From Anaerolineaceae bacterium (GTDB lineage Bacteria; Chloroflexota; Anaerolineae; Anaerolineales; Anaerolineaceae), in contig JAJUGU010000001.1 in assembly GCA_029265815.1 (NCBI GenBank), positions 496,001-560,000 of the forward strand: DNA of 64,000 bases, written 5' to 3'. The notes under the pieces were generated by a model that saw nothing but the letters and a program-made list of their open reading frames with translations, did no database searches and had not been told where the DNA came from. Of the stretch, positions 1 through 9,306 are shown piece after piece (position 1 is the stretch's first letter; each line of letters opens with the position of its first letter). The position numbers and the translations under genes were made by a program.

Positions 1-453
1 AAAGATTTTACAGGTGTCAAACATCGTTTGGAACTTGTACGTGAAATCAATGGCGTGAGTTGGTATAACAGCTCCATTGCCACAGCACCTGAACGAACCA
101 TGGCCGATATCAATTCTTTCACTGAACCCCTCGTTCTCCTTCTTGGCGGCCGCGATAAAAAACTTCCATGGGACTCTCTGGCTCAGCGAATTCACGAACG
201 CGTGGATCATGTTGTGATCTTCGGCGAAGCAATGGAAAAAATCGCTGCAGCTATTGCGCAGCCCCATGAAGGTGACCGGTTGAGTAGTGTGAGCTTAAAA
301 CGGGATTTTTTCGACGCTCTCGAAGAAGCCAGACGGATTTCTCAGCCAGGTGATGTTGTTCTGCTCTCGCCGGGCTGCACAAGTTATGACGCGTTTAAAG
401 ATTTCGAAGAACGCGGTGACATATTCCGCAATTGGGTGAATGGATTGCCATGA
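1..453 (+). CDS. murD: UDP-N-acetylmuramoyl-L-alanine:D-glutamate ligase, C-terminal part
   Basis: MurD adds D-glutamate to UDP-MurNAc-L-alanine in the cytoplasm. Only the last 150 codons are present; the frame is open to base 1, so the gene begins outside the window and the TTG at 28 is not a real start. The visible part is the Mur ligase C-terminal domain: the block F-x-G-V-x-H-R-L-E right at the edge, then LVLLLGGRDKK and LLSPGCTSYDAFKDFEERG, both typical of MurD. The stop codon overlaps the ftsW start (ATGA), which points to translational coupling within the division and cell wall cluster. Confidence 0.95.
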   Translation, partial: KDFTGVKHRLELVREINGVSWYNSSIATAPERTMADINSFTEPLVLLLGGRDKKLPWDSLAQRIHERVDHVVIFGEAMEKIAAAIAQPHEGDRLSSVSLKRDFFDALEEARRISQPGDVVLLSPGCTSYDAFKDFEERGDIFRNWVNGLP

Positions 454-1691
454 ACGCCACGATCAATTCTGCTGCCAGCCGTACCCTGGTAAAGAAACTT
501 CGCTTCCGCGAGAATTTTGACCTTCCTCTCGTGTTGATTGTGATCACTTTGTTTGCCATTGGCATTCTGATGGTCTACTCAGCCAGCTGGCAATATGCCA
601 GTTCGCAGGAAAATTCAGAATACTCCACTGCATTACGCCAGTTGGGATACGGAATCGCCGGGTTTGCCGGTGCTGCAGTAATAACATTCATCGATTATCA
701 CAAGTACCGCCGCTGGATCGTTCCAGGAATGTTGGTGATCGTGATCCTCTGCCTTGCCGTACTCATTTTTGGACAGGAAACCGAACTGGGCGCCAGGCGC
801 GGTTTGTTCAGGGGCTCAATTCAACCTTCTGAGTTTGCCAAGCTGGCGGTCATCATTTATTTGAGCTTCTGGTTGTTCAACAAACGAGAAACACTGGATC
901 AGTGGAGTTTTGGTTTGATCCCGTTGATGGGTATCGTTGGATTCACCGCAGGTTTAATTCTTGCTCAACCCGATATCTCTGCAGCGGCCACTATCGTCCT
1001 TCTCGGTGGTGTGATGTTTTTCATTGCTGGAGGAAAACTACGCCAAATCCTGGCTGTGGTTGTTGCCACTGGTTTGCTTGGTTTGCTGGTGGTCAAGGTA
1101 AGTTCAACGGCCTCAACCCGCGTCACAGATTACTGGAACGGTTTACAGGACCCCGCGAATGCTTCTGATCACGTGAAATGGTCGCTTGAAGCGATCATTA
1201 ACGGTGGTGTTTTTGGAGTAGGAATCGGTCGTTCGACCACCAAATTCATTGGTCTTCCAGTCGCCTCAACAGATTCCATCTTCTCTGTGATCGCAGAAGA
1301 AACAGGTCTTTTTGGCGCTTTTATCGTTCTTTCTCTCTATGTTGCATTTCTGTGGCGGGGATTAAAGATTGCCAGTCTCGCCAAGGATGACCTCGGTAAA
1401 TGGCTGGCAGCTGGTATTACTTTGTGGATTTTCATTGAAGCGGTTATCAACACCGGTGTGCTGGTTAACCTCCTGCCCTTTGCAGGAAACGCTCTACCCT
1501 TGATCAGTTCCGGTGGATCGAGTTTAGTCACCACCCTGGCAGGAGTTGGAATCCTGCTTGGCATCGCACGTCAATCGAAACTGCAAACAGCAGTTTCAGA
1601 AAGGAGCGTCTCACATGCGGTTGTTGATTTGCGCAGGGGGGACCGGAGGCGGAGTGTACCCCGCTCTGTCCGTCCTTCAAGCAGTCGCTGA
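450..1691 (+). CDS. ftsW: FtsW, septal peptidoglycan polymerase of the SEDS family
   Basis: SEDS-family glycosyltransferase that polymerises lipid II at the division site together with a class B PBP. The 413-residue protein has about ten hydrophobic segments, the GARRG...QPSEFAK block and a C-terminal NxGVLVNLLPFAGNALPLISSGGSS block, both diagnostic of the FtsW/RodA/SpoVE family. I chose ATG 450 because it forms an ATGA overlap with murD; an in-frame TTG at 432 is less likely. The cytoplasmic Arg/Ser-rich tail runs 77 nt into murG, an unusually long overlap for this cluster. Its place between murD and murG supports FtsW over RodA. Confidence 0.95.
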   Translation: MNATINSAASRTLVKKLRFRENFDLPLVLIVITLFAIGILMVYSASWQYASSQENSEYSTALRQLGYGIAGFAGAAVITFIDYHKYRRWIVPGMLVIVILCLAVLIFGQETELGARRGLFRGSIQPSEFAKLAVIIYLSFWLFNKRETLDQWSFGLIPLMGIVGFTAGLILAQPDISAAATIVLLGGVMFFIAGGKLRQILAVVVATGLLGLLVVKVSSTASTRVTDYWNGLQDPANASDHVKWSLEAIINGGVFGVGIGRSTTKFIGLPVASTDSIFSVIAEETGLFGAFIVLSLYVAFLWRGLKIASLAKDDLGKWLAAGITLWIFIEAVINTGVLVNLLPFAGNALPLISSGGSSLVTTLAGVGILLGIARQSKLQTAVSERSVSHAVVDLRRGDRRRSVPRSVRPSSSR

Positions 1692-2718
1692 TCGTGCTGA
1701 ATCTGTCCTGTGGGTTGGTGGCAAAGGTGGCATGGAAGCCGACCTGATCGCCCGCAACAACATTCCTTACGCTGAAATTCCTGCGGCAGGAGTGCACGGC
1801 GTGGGATTACGCTCCCTTCCCGGTAATATTGCCAAGTTAATGCAAGGTGTGACCCATTCCCGCCGGCTCCTGCGCGAGTTTCAACCTGATGTGATGCTCT
1901 TTACCGGTGGATACGTTGCCGTTCCAATGGCAGTGGCAGGTATTCGCATTAATAGCCTGTTGTATGTACCAGATATTGAACCAGGTATGGCACTTAAAGC
2001 TCTGGCTCGTTTTTCTGATGTCATTGCTCTGACTGCGGAAGAATCCAAGCGTTACTTCAATCCTTCCAAGCGATTGGTCGTTACAGGATACCCAACCCGG
2101 TCAACGATGAGGAAGCTCGAAAAAGGTGCTGTACGAAAGGTGTTCGGATTATCTACTGATATGCCAGTTTTGCTGGTTATCGGTGGAAGTAAAGGAGCGC
2201 GATCAATTAATAACGCCGTACTTGATCATTTACCCGCTCTCCTTGAAAAGACCCAGGTCATTCATGTCACCGGTCAGCTGGATTGGGATGAAATACAGAA
2301 TAAAACCAGAGACTTGCCCTCCGAACATGCGAGCCGCTATCGTTCTTTTCCCTTCCTGCATGACGAAATTGACGCGGCATTTAGCAGTGCCGACCTGTGC
2401 GTGTCAAGGGCTGGTGCTTCAACCCTGGGTGAGCTTCCGATGTTCGGGCTCCCCGCCGTTCTGGTTCCTTATCCGTATGCCTGGCGTTATCAGAAAGTGA
2501 ATGCAGAGTATCTTGTTAGCAAGCAGGCTGCTGTACTGGTACGAAATGAAGACCTGGCTGCCAAATTATTACCAACAGTTATTGGTTTATTGGAGGATCG
2601 TAAAAAATTGTCAGAAATGGCTGTCCGCATGCAATCGCTGGATCAGCCTCAGGCCGCACGTAAAATTGCCGACCTGCTCATCGAACTGGCAGAAAAGAAT
2701 ACTGCAGTAAGGAAATGA
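1615..2718 (+). CDS. murG: MurG, lipid II synthase (UDP-GlcNAc transferase)
   Basis: Transfers GlcNAc from UDP-GlcNAc to lipid I at the inner face of the membrane, giving lipid II. The 367-residue protein shows the N-terminal glycine-rich loop ICAGGTGGGVYPALS, a second glycine-rich turn VIGGSKGARSIN, and the donor-site segment SRAGASTLGE followed by PYPYA. ATG 1615 is chosen because AAAGGAG lies 9-15 bases upstream and the family starts just before the GGTGG loop; a longer reading frame from 1546 would only extend into ftsW coding sequence. Confidence 0.95.
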   Translation: MRLLICAGGTGGGVYPALSVLQAVADRAESVLWVGGKGGMEADLIARNNIPYAEIPAAGVHGVGLRSLPGNIAKLMQGVTHSRRLLREFQPDVMLFTGGYVAVPMAVAGIRINSLLYVPDIEPGMALKALARFSDVIALTAEESKRYFNPSKRLVVTGYPTRSTMRKLEKGAVRKVFGLSTDMPVLLVIGGSKGARSINNAVLDHLPALLEKTQVIHVTGQLDWDEIQNKTRDLPSEHASRYRSFPFLHDEIDAAFSSADLCVSRAGASTLGELPMFGLPAVLVPYPYAWRYQKVNAEYLVSKQAAVLVRNEDLAAKLLPTVIGLLEDRKKLSEMAVRMQSLDQPQAARKIADLLIELAEKNTAVRK

Positions 2719-2722
2719 CCAG

Positions 2723-3265
2723 ATGATTAGTCTCAATGTGTTAATGTGGATCTTCATCTTACTCTTCGCCCTGATTGGTGCCATGCGCGGCTGGGCGAAA
2801 GAGCTCTTGGTTTCCTTTAGCATCGTTCTTGGTCTTTTCACCATGACAGTTTTGGAATCCTTTGTCCCGTTCTTTCAAAACATCCTTGAGACTTCTCAAC
2901 CACAAAGTATTTTCTGGTTGCGTGGTGGAATACTCGCCGCACTGGTCTTTTTTGGATATCAGACGCCCAAATTCCCCAGAATTGCAGACAGCGGACGCTT
3001 CATTCGCAACATGCTGCAGGATACGCTTCTGGGTAGTGTTTTAGGCGGCATCAATGGATTTCTGGTGTTCGGCACTCTGTGGTATTACCTGCATACAGCG
3101 GGATATCCATTCTCGTTTATCACCGCTCCAGATGCAGCTACCGTTACAGGTCAGGCAGCCTTGAATTGGATTGGTTTCCTTCCACCTTCTTGGTTAATGA
3201 CCAGCCCGACTATCTATATTGCAGTAGCGTTGTGTTTTGTCTTTGTGATTGTGGTGTTTTTATGA
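2723..3265 (+). CDS. CvpA-like membrane protein in the cell wall cluster
   Basis: A 180-residue protein with four or five hydrophobic segments (roughly residues 5-45, 62-80, 97-120 and 158-180). The N-terminal segment, with IGAMRGWAKELLVSFSIVLG, resembles the start of CvpA/colicin V production family proteins, which have a G-x-x-R-G-x-x-(K/R)-E pattern. Function in this family is poorly defined. It starts 4 nt after murG and its stop overlaps the murC start (ATGA), so it is co-translated with wall precursor enzymes. I am confident it is a real gene, less so of the family name. Confidence 0.75.
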   Translation: MISLNVLMWIFILLFALIGAMRGWAKELLVSFSIVLGLFTMTVLESFVPFFQNILETSQPQSIFWLRGGILAALVFFGYQTPKFPRIADSGRFIRNMLQDTLLGSVLGGINGFLVFGTLWYYLHTAGYPFSFITAPDAATVTGQAALNWIGFLPPSWLMTSPTIYIAVALCFVFVIVVFL

Positions 3266-4635
3266 AACATATACACTTGATCGGCATCGGCGGCTCTGGA
3301 ATTTCTTCCATCGCGCGTGTACTCCTTGAAAAAGGATACACCGTGAGTGGTTCTGACCGCGCGCTTTCTTCCCTCGCCTTATCTCTGAAAGACGCAGGTG
3401 TGAAGGTGATTGAAGGCCATAGCGCTGACAATATTCAGGGTGTCGACCTGGTCGTTCGTTCCTCTGCTATTCCTGATGACAATGTGGAAGTTGCCGCTGC
3501 ACACGCCGCTGGTATCCCCGTCCTTAAACGCTCCGATTTCCTGGGACAGTTGATGGTAGATGACACATCGATTGCGGTTGCTGGTTCTCACGGTAAAACC
3601 ACCACTACTGACATGTTAGCCTCGACTCTCACCGCAATTGGACTTGATCCCAGTTTTATCCTGGGTGGTGTTTCAACCAGCTTATCCAGCAATGCTCACG
3701 CTGGCAGCGGTAAATTCTTCGTCATCGAGGCGGATGAATACGACCACATGTTCCTGGGTTTGAACCCATCGGTTATTCTGATCACCAATGTCGATTATGA
3801 TCATCCGGATTGCTTCCCTACCCCCGAATCTTATATGGCGGCTTTTTGTGAATTTACTCACCATTTAAGACCAGACGGACTGCTTGTCACCTGTGAAGAC
3901 CAACCGCGCAGTAAATCGTTGTTAAAGGAACTTTCGAAGAACCAGCGTGGTATCACTTATGGTTTCTCTCCCTTAAGTGATTACCGGGCTGCAAACCTTA
4001 AGGTCAATTCACAAGGTGGAACGTCTTTTGATGTGATTGTACAGAAGACATCCTCCCCCCTAATCTCGGTTCAACTTCGTGTTCCAGGTGAACATAACGT
4101 ACTTAATGCTCTGGGAGTATTGGCGGTTGTCCATCAACTTGGATTGAGTCTAGAAAAGGCAAAAGATGCTCTGTTCCAATATAAAGGCGCCCAGCGTCGA
4201 TTTGAAATCATTGGAGAATCCGCCGGGATCACGGTTATAAGTGACTATGCGCATAATCCATCCAAGATTAGAGCAGCCCTGGCTGCCGCGCGGCAGCGCT
4301 TCCCCGAACACAGGCTCATCGCCATCTGGCAGCCGCATACTTATTCACGCACCCGCACGCTTGAGGCTGATTTCATCACATCATTGCAAAATTCAGATCT
4401 GGTCATTGTGACCGATATCTATGCCTCACGAGAAAAACCAGAGGAATATTCCTCAATGCAAATCGTCGAAAAGATGACCACAGTCGAAGCCCACTTTATC
4501 CCTCGCTTTGACCAGATTGTAACGTTCTTAAAATCCATTCTCAGATCCGGTGATATCGTCCTGGTGCTGTCTGCCGGTGATGCTGATCAAATTTGTACCA
4601 GGTTATTGGATCAACTAAATGAAAGGAAGGATTAG
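3262..4635 (+). CDS. murC: UDP-N-acetylmuramate:L-alanine ligase
   Basis: First of the Mur amino-acid ligases; adds L-alanine to UDP-MurNAc with ATP. The 457-residue protein has the N-terminal GIGGSGISSIA nucleotide-binding turn, the P-loop GSHGKTTTTDM, the central EADEYDHMF and TNVDYDHPD segments, and the C-terminal YAHNPSKI plus WQPHTYSRTR characteristic of MurC. ATG 3262 overlaps the previous stop (ATGA) and starts the expected MKHIHLIGIGGSG; the frame is open further upstream, but that part reads over the CvpA-like gene. Confidence 0.96.
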   Translation: MKHIHLIGIGGSGISSIARVLLEKGYTVSGSDRALSSLALSLKDAGVKVIEGHSADNIQGVDLVVRSSAIPDDNVEVAAAHAAGIPVLKRSDFLGQLMVDDTSIAVAGSHGKTTTTDMLASTLTAIGLDPSFILGGVSTSLSSNAHAGSGKFFVIEADEYDHMFLGLNPSVILITNVDYDHPDCFPTPESYMAAFCEFTHHLRPDGLLVTCEDQPRSKSLLKELSKNQRGITYGFSPLSDYRAANLKVNSQGGTSFDVIVQKTSSPLISVQLRVPGEHNVLNALGVLAVVHQLGLSLEKAKDALFQYKGAQRRFEIIGESAGITVISDYAHNPSKIRAALAAARQRFPEHRLIAIWQPHTYSRTRTLEADFITSLQNSDLVIVTDIYASREKPEEYSSMQIVEKMTTVEAHFIPRFDQIVTFLKSILRSGDIVLVLSAGDADQICTRLLDQLNERKD

Positions 4636-4636
4636 A

Positions 4637-4828
4637 ATGGCTGATCCCCGTAAAACCAGTTACGAGAACTCGAATCAAGATTTCGATACACAGCGGTATT
4701 TCTCAGACTTTCCGCGCATCCAGATGACTCCCCGGCGAGTGAGAGAAGACGATGATTTCCGCTCACTCAGCACGCCCACTCGCCAGGAACTCATGGAAAA
4801 ATTGATCGATCATGTCAGAGAACTCTAA
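4637..4828 (+). CDS. Small hydrophilic protein of unknown function between murC and murB
   Basis: A 63-residue, highly charged protein with no cysteine and no membrane segment. It begins 1 nt after the murC stop, with GGAAGG about 6 bases before ATG 4637, and ends 14 nt before murB, so it is in the coupled cluster. The second half is rich in Arg, Asp and Glu and ends in a likely amphipathic helix (RQELMEKLIDHVREL). I do not recognise the family. Placement, ribosome binding site and intact frame argue that it is translated; its role is unknown. Confidence 0.6.
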   Translation: MADPRKTSYENSNQDFDTQRYFSDFPRIQMTPRRVREDDDFRSLSTPTRQELMEKLIDHVREL

Positions 4829-4842
4829 GAGAGAGAGATTAA

Positions 4843-5757
4843 ATGTCTTCGATTGACGAACGGGCATTGATTGACCACTTCGGCAGCCGCCTTCAAAAGG
4901 ATGTGCCTCTGTCCAACCTCACTACGGCAAAGGTTGGCGGTGCTGCACGCTTTTTTGTGGTAGCCAATTCTGCTGATGAACTCGCTGCAGATGTCAGCTG
5001 CCTGTGGTCAGCCAATATCCCTCTCCTCGTCTTGGGTACTGGCGCGAATATGCTTATCAGCGATGCCGGGTTGGACATGGTCGTCATACACAATAAGGCG
5101 AAAGCCATCACCATCGATGCCACACCATCACTCACTGCCGAATCAGGCGCCATACTGGCCACCGTCGCCCGCCAGGCTGGTTTGAGTGGACTTACCGGCC
5201 TGGAATGGGCTTCCACCATTCCAGGCACGCTCGGGGGAGCCATTTATGGTAACGCAGGCGCACACGGCGGAGAAATGAGCAAAAGTTTGGTTTTGGCAAA
5301 CATCTTGCATCGCAGAAAAGGCCTTCTATCGCTCACCAGCGAACAGATGGGTTACGCCTATCGCAGCAGCACCTTGAAAAGAGATCCCGGTAATGCCGTG
5401 ATCCTTTCAGCGCAGCTTGCAGTACAAAAAGGAGATGTCGCCGTCATTAAAGCGAAAATGGAAGAAAACGCCGCCAGGCGAAAAAATACCCAGCCGCCCG
5501 GGGCAAGCATGGGATCCACATTCAAAAACCCCGCAGGTGATCATGCGGGCAGGTTGATCGAATCCGTTGGATTAAAAGGTTTCACTATCGGCGGAGTACA
5601 GGTCAGCCCCGTGCACGCAAATTTCCTGGTCAATAACGGCTCCGCCACTGCCGATGACTATCGCCGTTTGATCTTATTGATACAGAAGACAGTCCAGGAG
5701 AGAACTGGGATTAAGCTTGAACTTGAGATCGAATTATTAGGAAATTGGCAGGATTGA
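4843..5757 (+). CDS. murB: UDP-N-acetylenolpyruvoylglucosamine reductase
   Basis: FAD-dependent reduction of UDP-GlcNAc-enolpyruvate to UDP-MurNAc. The 304-residue protein has the FAD-binding start (NLTTAKVGGAARFF), LVLGTGANMLISD, the GIPGTLGGA-type segment (ASTIPGTLGGAIYGNAG), the YRSS turn, GSTFKNP carrying the catalytic serine, and a final ELEIELLG with the catalytic glutamate. Start ATG 4843 follows GAGAGAGA. It is unusual only in its order, after murC and the small protein, an arrangement also common in Gram-positive division clusters. Confidence 0.95.
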   Translation: MSSIDERALIDHFGSRLQKDVPLSNLTTAKVGGAARFFVVANSADELAADVSCLWSANIPLLVLGTGANMLISDAGLDMVVIHNKAKAITIDATPSLTAESGAILATVARQAGLSGLTGLEWASTIPGTLGGAIYGNAGAHGGEMSKSLVLANILHRRKGLLSLTSEQMGYAYRSSTLKRDPGNAVILSAQLAVQKGDVAVIKAKMEENAARRKNTQPPGASMGSTFKNPAGDHAGRLIESVGLKGFTIGGVQVSPVHANFLVNNGSATADDYRRLILLIQKTVQERTGIKLELEIELLGNWQD

Positions 5758-5758
5758 A

Positions 5759-6868
5759 ATGAGTGATAAAAAGAATATTGCGGTGATTTTCGGTGGAAGG
5801 TCAGGCGAACATGAAGTATCTCTCATGAGCGCCCGATCGGTCCTGTCTGTTTTGGATCCCGCTAAATACAACATTATTGAGATTGGTATTACCCAGTCAG
5901 GTATATGGTTAACGGGAGAACACGTCGTAGATGCAATGGAAGCGAAATCTTTCGATCATCTGCTACCGGTGGCCCTTCTTCCCGCCCCTCTTGGAGGACA
6001 GTTGTATGTCATCAAAGACTTACAGCTTGTCCCTCTGGCGAAGATTGATATGGTTTTCCCGGTGCTTCACGGCACGTTTGGAGAAGACGGCGCGATTCAG
6101 GGGTTGTTTGAATTGGCTGATGTTGCCTACGTAGGATGCGGTGTACTCGCTTCAGCTGTCGGCATGGATAAAAGTCTCTTTAAAGATGTGATGCGTGCTC
6201 ATCAGATCCCTGTAGTGGATTCGATGTTATTCACGCGTTACCATATTCATACGGGCATCAACGAAATTATGAATGCCGTCGAAAAGAGCATTCCTTACCC
6301 GGTTTTCATCAAACCGGTCAACATGGGTTCATCGGTTGGCATCACCAAATGCAGCACCCGCTCTTCCCTCATGGAAGGCTTGATGGATGCAGCTCGCTTT
6401 GACCGGCGCGTATTGGTAGAACGCGGTGTTAATGCCCGTGAATTGGAAGTCAGTGTTCTGGGCAATGAAGATCCCATTGCCTCTATTGCTGGTGAGGTCA
6501 TACCCTCAGCCGAGTTCTATACATACGATGCCAAGTATAGAGATAATGCATCCAAGTTGATCATCCCTGCTGACCTCGATGATGAAACCAGCGCGAAAAT
6601 TCGCCGCACCGCTATAAATGCTTTCAAAGCCATTGATGGTGCAGGTATGGCCCGCGTTGATTTCCTCCTCGACCGCGAAAATGGTGAGCTTTATGTCAGT
6701 GAGATCAACACCATACCTGGTTTTACCAGTATCAGCATGTATTCCAAACTCTGGGAAGCCAGCGGCATCTCGTATTCTGAACTGGTTTCTCGATTGATCG
6801 ACTTTGCAGAAGAACGCAAACTCACACGTGATGCCACTGAACACGTTTTTGATAGGAGTAAGGGATGA
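5759..6868 (+). CDS. ddl: D-alanine:D-alanine ligase
   Basis: ATP-grasp ligase joining two D-alanines for the pentapeptide. The 369-residue protein starts with IAVIFGGRSGEHEVSLMSA, continues with FPVLHGTFGEDGAIQG, the ATP-grasp core FIKPVNMGSSVGI, and finishes with EINTIPGFTSISMYSKLW, in which the metal ligands E and N and the substrate-binding turn are intact. It begins one base after murB and its stop overlaps ftsQ as ATGA. Confidence 0.96.
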   Translation: MSDKKNIAVIFGGRSGEHEVSLMSARSVLSVLDPAKYNIIEIGITQSGIWLTGEHVVDAMEAKSFDHLLPVALLPAPLGGQLYVIKDLQLVPLAKIDMVFPVLHGTFGEDGAIQGLFELADVAYVGCGVLASAVGMDKSLFKDVMRAHQIPVVDSMLFTRYHIHTGINEIMNAVEKSIPYPVFIKPVNMGSSVGITKCSTRSSLMEGLMDAARFDRRVLVERGVNARELEVSVLGNEDPIASIAGEVIPSAEFYTYDAKYRDNASKLIIPADLDDETSAKIRRTAINAFKAIDGAGMARVDFLLDRENGELYVSEINTIPGFTSISMYSKLWEASGISYSELVSRLIDFAEERKLTRDATEHVFDRSKG

Positions 6869-7983
6869 ATTCTGGTAGAGATCGGCAGTCTCTCACACGC
6901 GCAGAACAGCTGCGGCTAAAACGCCAGCAGACTGACGCTCAAAAGCGCCAGCAGGCACCTGTGAAAAAATATCCACAGGCACCTGTTCAACAACGCCCAT
7001 CTGCCGCCAGAACAACCTCTACTCGAAATATCTCTCATGGATCTCCATCCACGAATCGTAGTGTTCCCCATGTCTCCCCTGTGGTTACCCGTAGCATCCG
7101 CTATGGCACCCCTCTCCGCCAGTCTGTGAATACCCAACCGCGCCGAAAGGTGGTGTACCGGGTAGGTGCTAATGGTGTTGAGACTCGTATGCCATCACTA
7201 CCCATCATTCAATTCAACTGGCAATGGGTGTCAGCATTTCTCACGCTTGCCTTTCTCGTTCTAACACTCGTGCTCACGAATAGTTCTATTTTTGCGGTAA
7301 ATCGCATCGAAGTGGAAGGAATACAGCGTGTTACCGCAAGCGATATCCAGTCAATAGTGTTAACTACCACCCATTCAGTGTTCACTCTCGACAGACAGAA
7401 AACTCTGGACGCCATCGCTGTCGCTTTTCCGGAGTTAAGAGATATTCATCTTACGATCAGCCTGCCCGATGGAGTGAAGATCAGCGCGGTTGAACGCCAG
7501 CCGATCATGGCATGGAAATCTGGCGATCAACTCTACTGGATTGACCCCGAAGGTGTGGTGATGCAGCCTCGCGGTGATGTGGGCGAATTACTCACGGTCA
7601 AATCTGAGAATACACCACCAACAGTGAACCCTGTTAAAAAAGTTGATTCCATCGTTGACTACGCTGAAACGGTATTAAATAACGAAATCGATCCGGTCAC
7701 ACCCGAAGAATCCATTAATTACCTCGATCCCGCTGTGTTAGAAGCTGCGATCCAGATGAGCGCCATCATGCCACAGGGTGCATCCCTGGTTTATGATTCT
7801 CTCGCAGGTATGGGCTGGAACGATCCAGGCGGATGGAAAGTATTTTTCGGTAATGATCTGGAAAACATCCAGTTCAAACAAGTGGAGTACCAGGCAATCA
7901 TTGAAGAACTCAAAAGGCAGGGAATTACCCCTGTGATGGTCAGCGTGAAACATGTTGACTCACCTTATTATCGTACGGAGTAA
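6865..7983 (+). CDS. ftsQ: FtsQ/DivIB-type division protein
   Basis: Bitopic division protein that links cytoplasmic FtsZ/FtsA to septal wall synthases. The 372-residue protein has a long basic, Gln/Pro/Thr-rich cytoplasmic region (about 1-118), one membrane span (about 120-140), then a POTRA domain beginning FAVNRIEVEGIQRVTASDI and a FtsQ/DivIB domain with ERQPIMAWKSGDQLYWID. The cytoplasmic tail is much longer than in Escherichia coli FtsQ. The assignment combines this architecture with its place between ddl and ftsA. Confidence 0.88.
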   Translation: MNSGRDRQSLTRAEQLRLKRQQTDAQKRQQAPVKKYPQAPVQQRPSAARTTSTRNISHGSPSTNRSVPHVSPVVTRSIRYGTPLRQSVNTQPRRKVVYRVGANGVETRMPSLPIIQFNWQWVSAFLTLAFLVLTLVLTNSSIFAVNRIEVEGIQRVTASDIQSIVLTTTHSVFTLDRQKTLDAIAVAFPELRDIHLTISLPDGVKISAVERQPIMAWKSGDQLYWIDPEGVVMQPRGDVGELLTVKSENTPPTVNPVKKVDSIVDYAETVLNNEIDPVTPEESINYLDPAVLEAAIQMSAIMPQGASLVYDSLAGMGWNDPGGWKVFFGNDLENIQFKQVEYQAIIEELKRQGITPVMVSVKHVDSPYYRTE

Positions 7984-7992
7984 GGGATTGAT

Positions 7993-9243
7993 ATGAGCGA
8001 TCCTATTGTTGTGGGCATAGACATTGGTACAACCAAGATTTGTACCCTCCTTGCGCGCCTTGAAGGCGAATCAGATATGCGCATTCTTGGCGTCGGGATA
8101 GAACCTGCACAAGGAATTAAAAAAGGTACGGTTGTGGATATCGGAGCAGCATCACAATCTATTTCACGCTCCATCGAAAAAGCCCAACGCACCTCCGGCC
8201 TTGAAATCACATCAGCTCTTGTCAGCCTTGCAGGTTCTCATGTATCAGCCATGAACTCGCGTGGAGTAGTGGGAATCAATGGTGGCGTAATCACTGAAGA
8301 CGACGTTTACCGCGCTCTTGATGCCGCTCAGGCCGTCGCTATGCCTCACAACCGCGAGATTATCCATGTCATCCAGCGTGGTTTCACCGTCGACGGTCAG
8401 GATGGCATCCAGACTCCCGTTGGCTTTTCAGGGTTCCGCCTGGAAGTCGAAGCGCACATCATTACCGCCGCATCCTCTACAGTTGAAAACCTCCGCCAGT
8501 GCGTGCAGTCCTGCGGCGTAGACGTGTTGGCTTTTGTTCTCAATCCACTTGCTTCGGCCGAGGTTGTGCTGAACAAAACCGAGCGTGAGATGGGCGTCTG
8601 CGTGTGCGATATCGGTGGAGGAACCAGCGACCTGGCTCTATATATCAATGGCGACGTCTGGCACACCAATGTCCTCCCGGTGGGTGGCAATCACATCACA
8701 CAGGATATCGCTATCGGCCTGCGTATCCCACCTGAACAGGCTGAACAAATCAAGAAACAATACGGTTATGCGGTCAAAGCTGATGTGGGTGAGAACGAGT
8801 TCTTCACCTTGAAAACTTTTGGCGATGACCAACCGCAGCAGATCAGCCGCCGCGACCTGGCGCATATCATTGAAGCCCGCGTGGATGAAACCTTCCAGCT
8901 CCTTCACCAGGAGATCAGGCGCTCAGGGTACGACAGTTTACTGCCTGCTGGCATGGTTTTGACCGGAGGTACCAGCCTTCTGCCCGGTATTCGGCAGGTT
9001 GCCAGCCGTGTATTGAATATGCCCGTCCGCATCGCCCGCCCCGAAAACCTCATCGGATTGGTGGATCAGCTACAATCTCCAGCCTACGCTACAAGCGTTG
9101 GATTACTAAAATGGTCGGAATTGATGGAAACTACTTCAAGTGCAGTTCCCCAGTCCCGTCATTCTTCACATATACCATCCATGAAAGGAGTTAATGTCAA
9201 CTGGGATAAAGTAAAGAACTGGCTAAGCCGTTTACTACCGTAA
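7993..9243 (+). CDS. ftsA: FtsA, actin-like membrane tether of FtsZ
   Basis: Actin-family ATPase that anchors FtsZ to the membrane. The 416-residue protein has the phosphate-1 motif VVGIDIGTTKICTLLA, the SHS2 subdomain (AHIITAASSTVENL), the phosphate-2 motif VCDIGGGTSDLALY and the adenosine motif MVLTGGTSLLPGI. The C-terminal end (WDKVKNWLSRLLP) is a short amphipathic helix of the type that binds membranes. It starts 9 nt after ftsQ and precedes ftsZ. Confidence 0.95.
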   Translation: MSDPIVVGIDIGTTKICTLLARLEGESDMRILGVGIEPAQGIKKGTVVDIGAASQSISRSIEKAQRTSGLEITSALVSLAGSHVSAMNSRGVVGINGGVITEDDVYRALDAAQAVAMPHNREIIHVIQRGFTVDGQDGIQTPVGFSGFRLEVEAHIITAASSTVENLRQCVQSCGVDVLAFVLNPLASAEVVLNKTEREMGVCVCDIGGGTSDLALYINGDVWHTNVLPVGGNHITQDIAIGLRIPPEQAEQIKKQYGYAVKADVGENEFFTLKTFGDDQPQQISRRDLAHIIEARVDETFQLLHQEIRRSGYDSLLPAGMVLTGGTSLLPGIRQVASRVLNMPVRIARPENLIGLVDQLQSPAYATSVGLLKWSELMETTSSAVPQSRHSSHIPSMKGVNVNWDKVKNWLSRLLP

Positions 9244-9306
9244 TCAAACCAATCCATCATGTGATTGGGTCTATTAGAAACACGAATTGTTATGGAGGAA
9301 AATACT

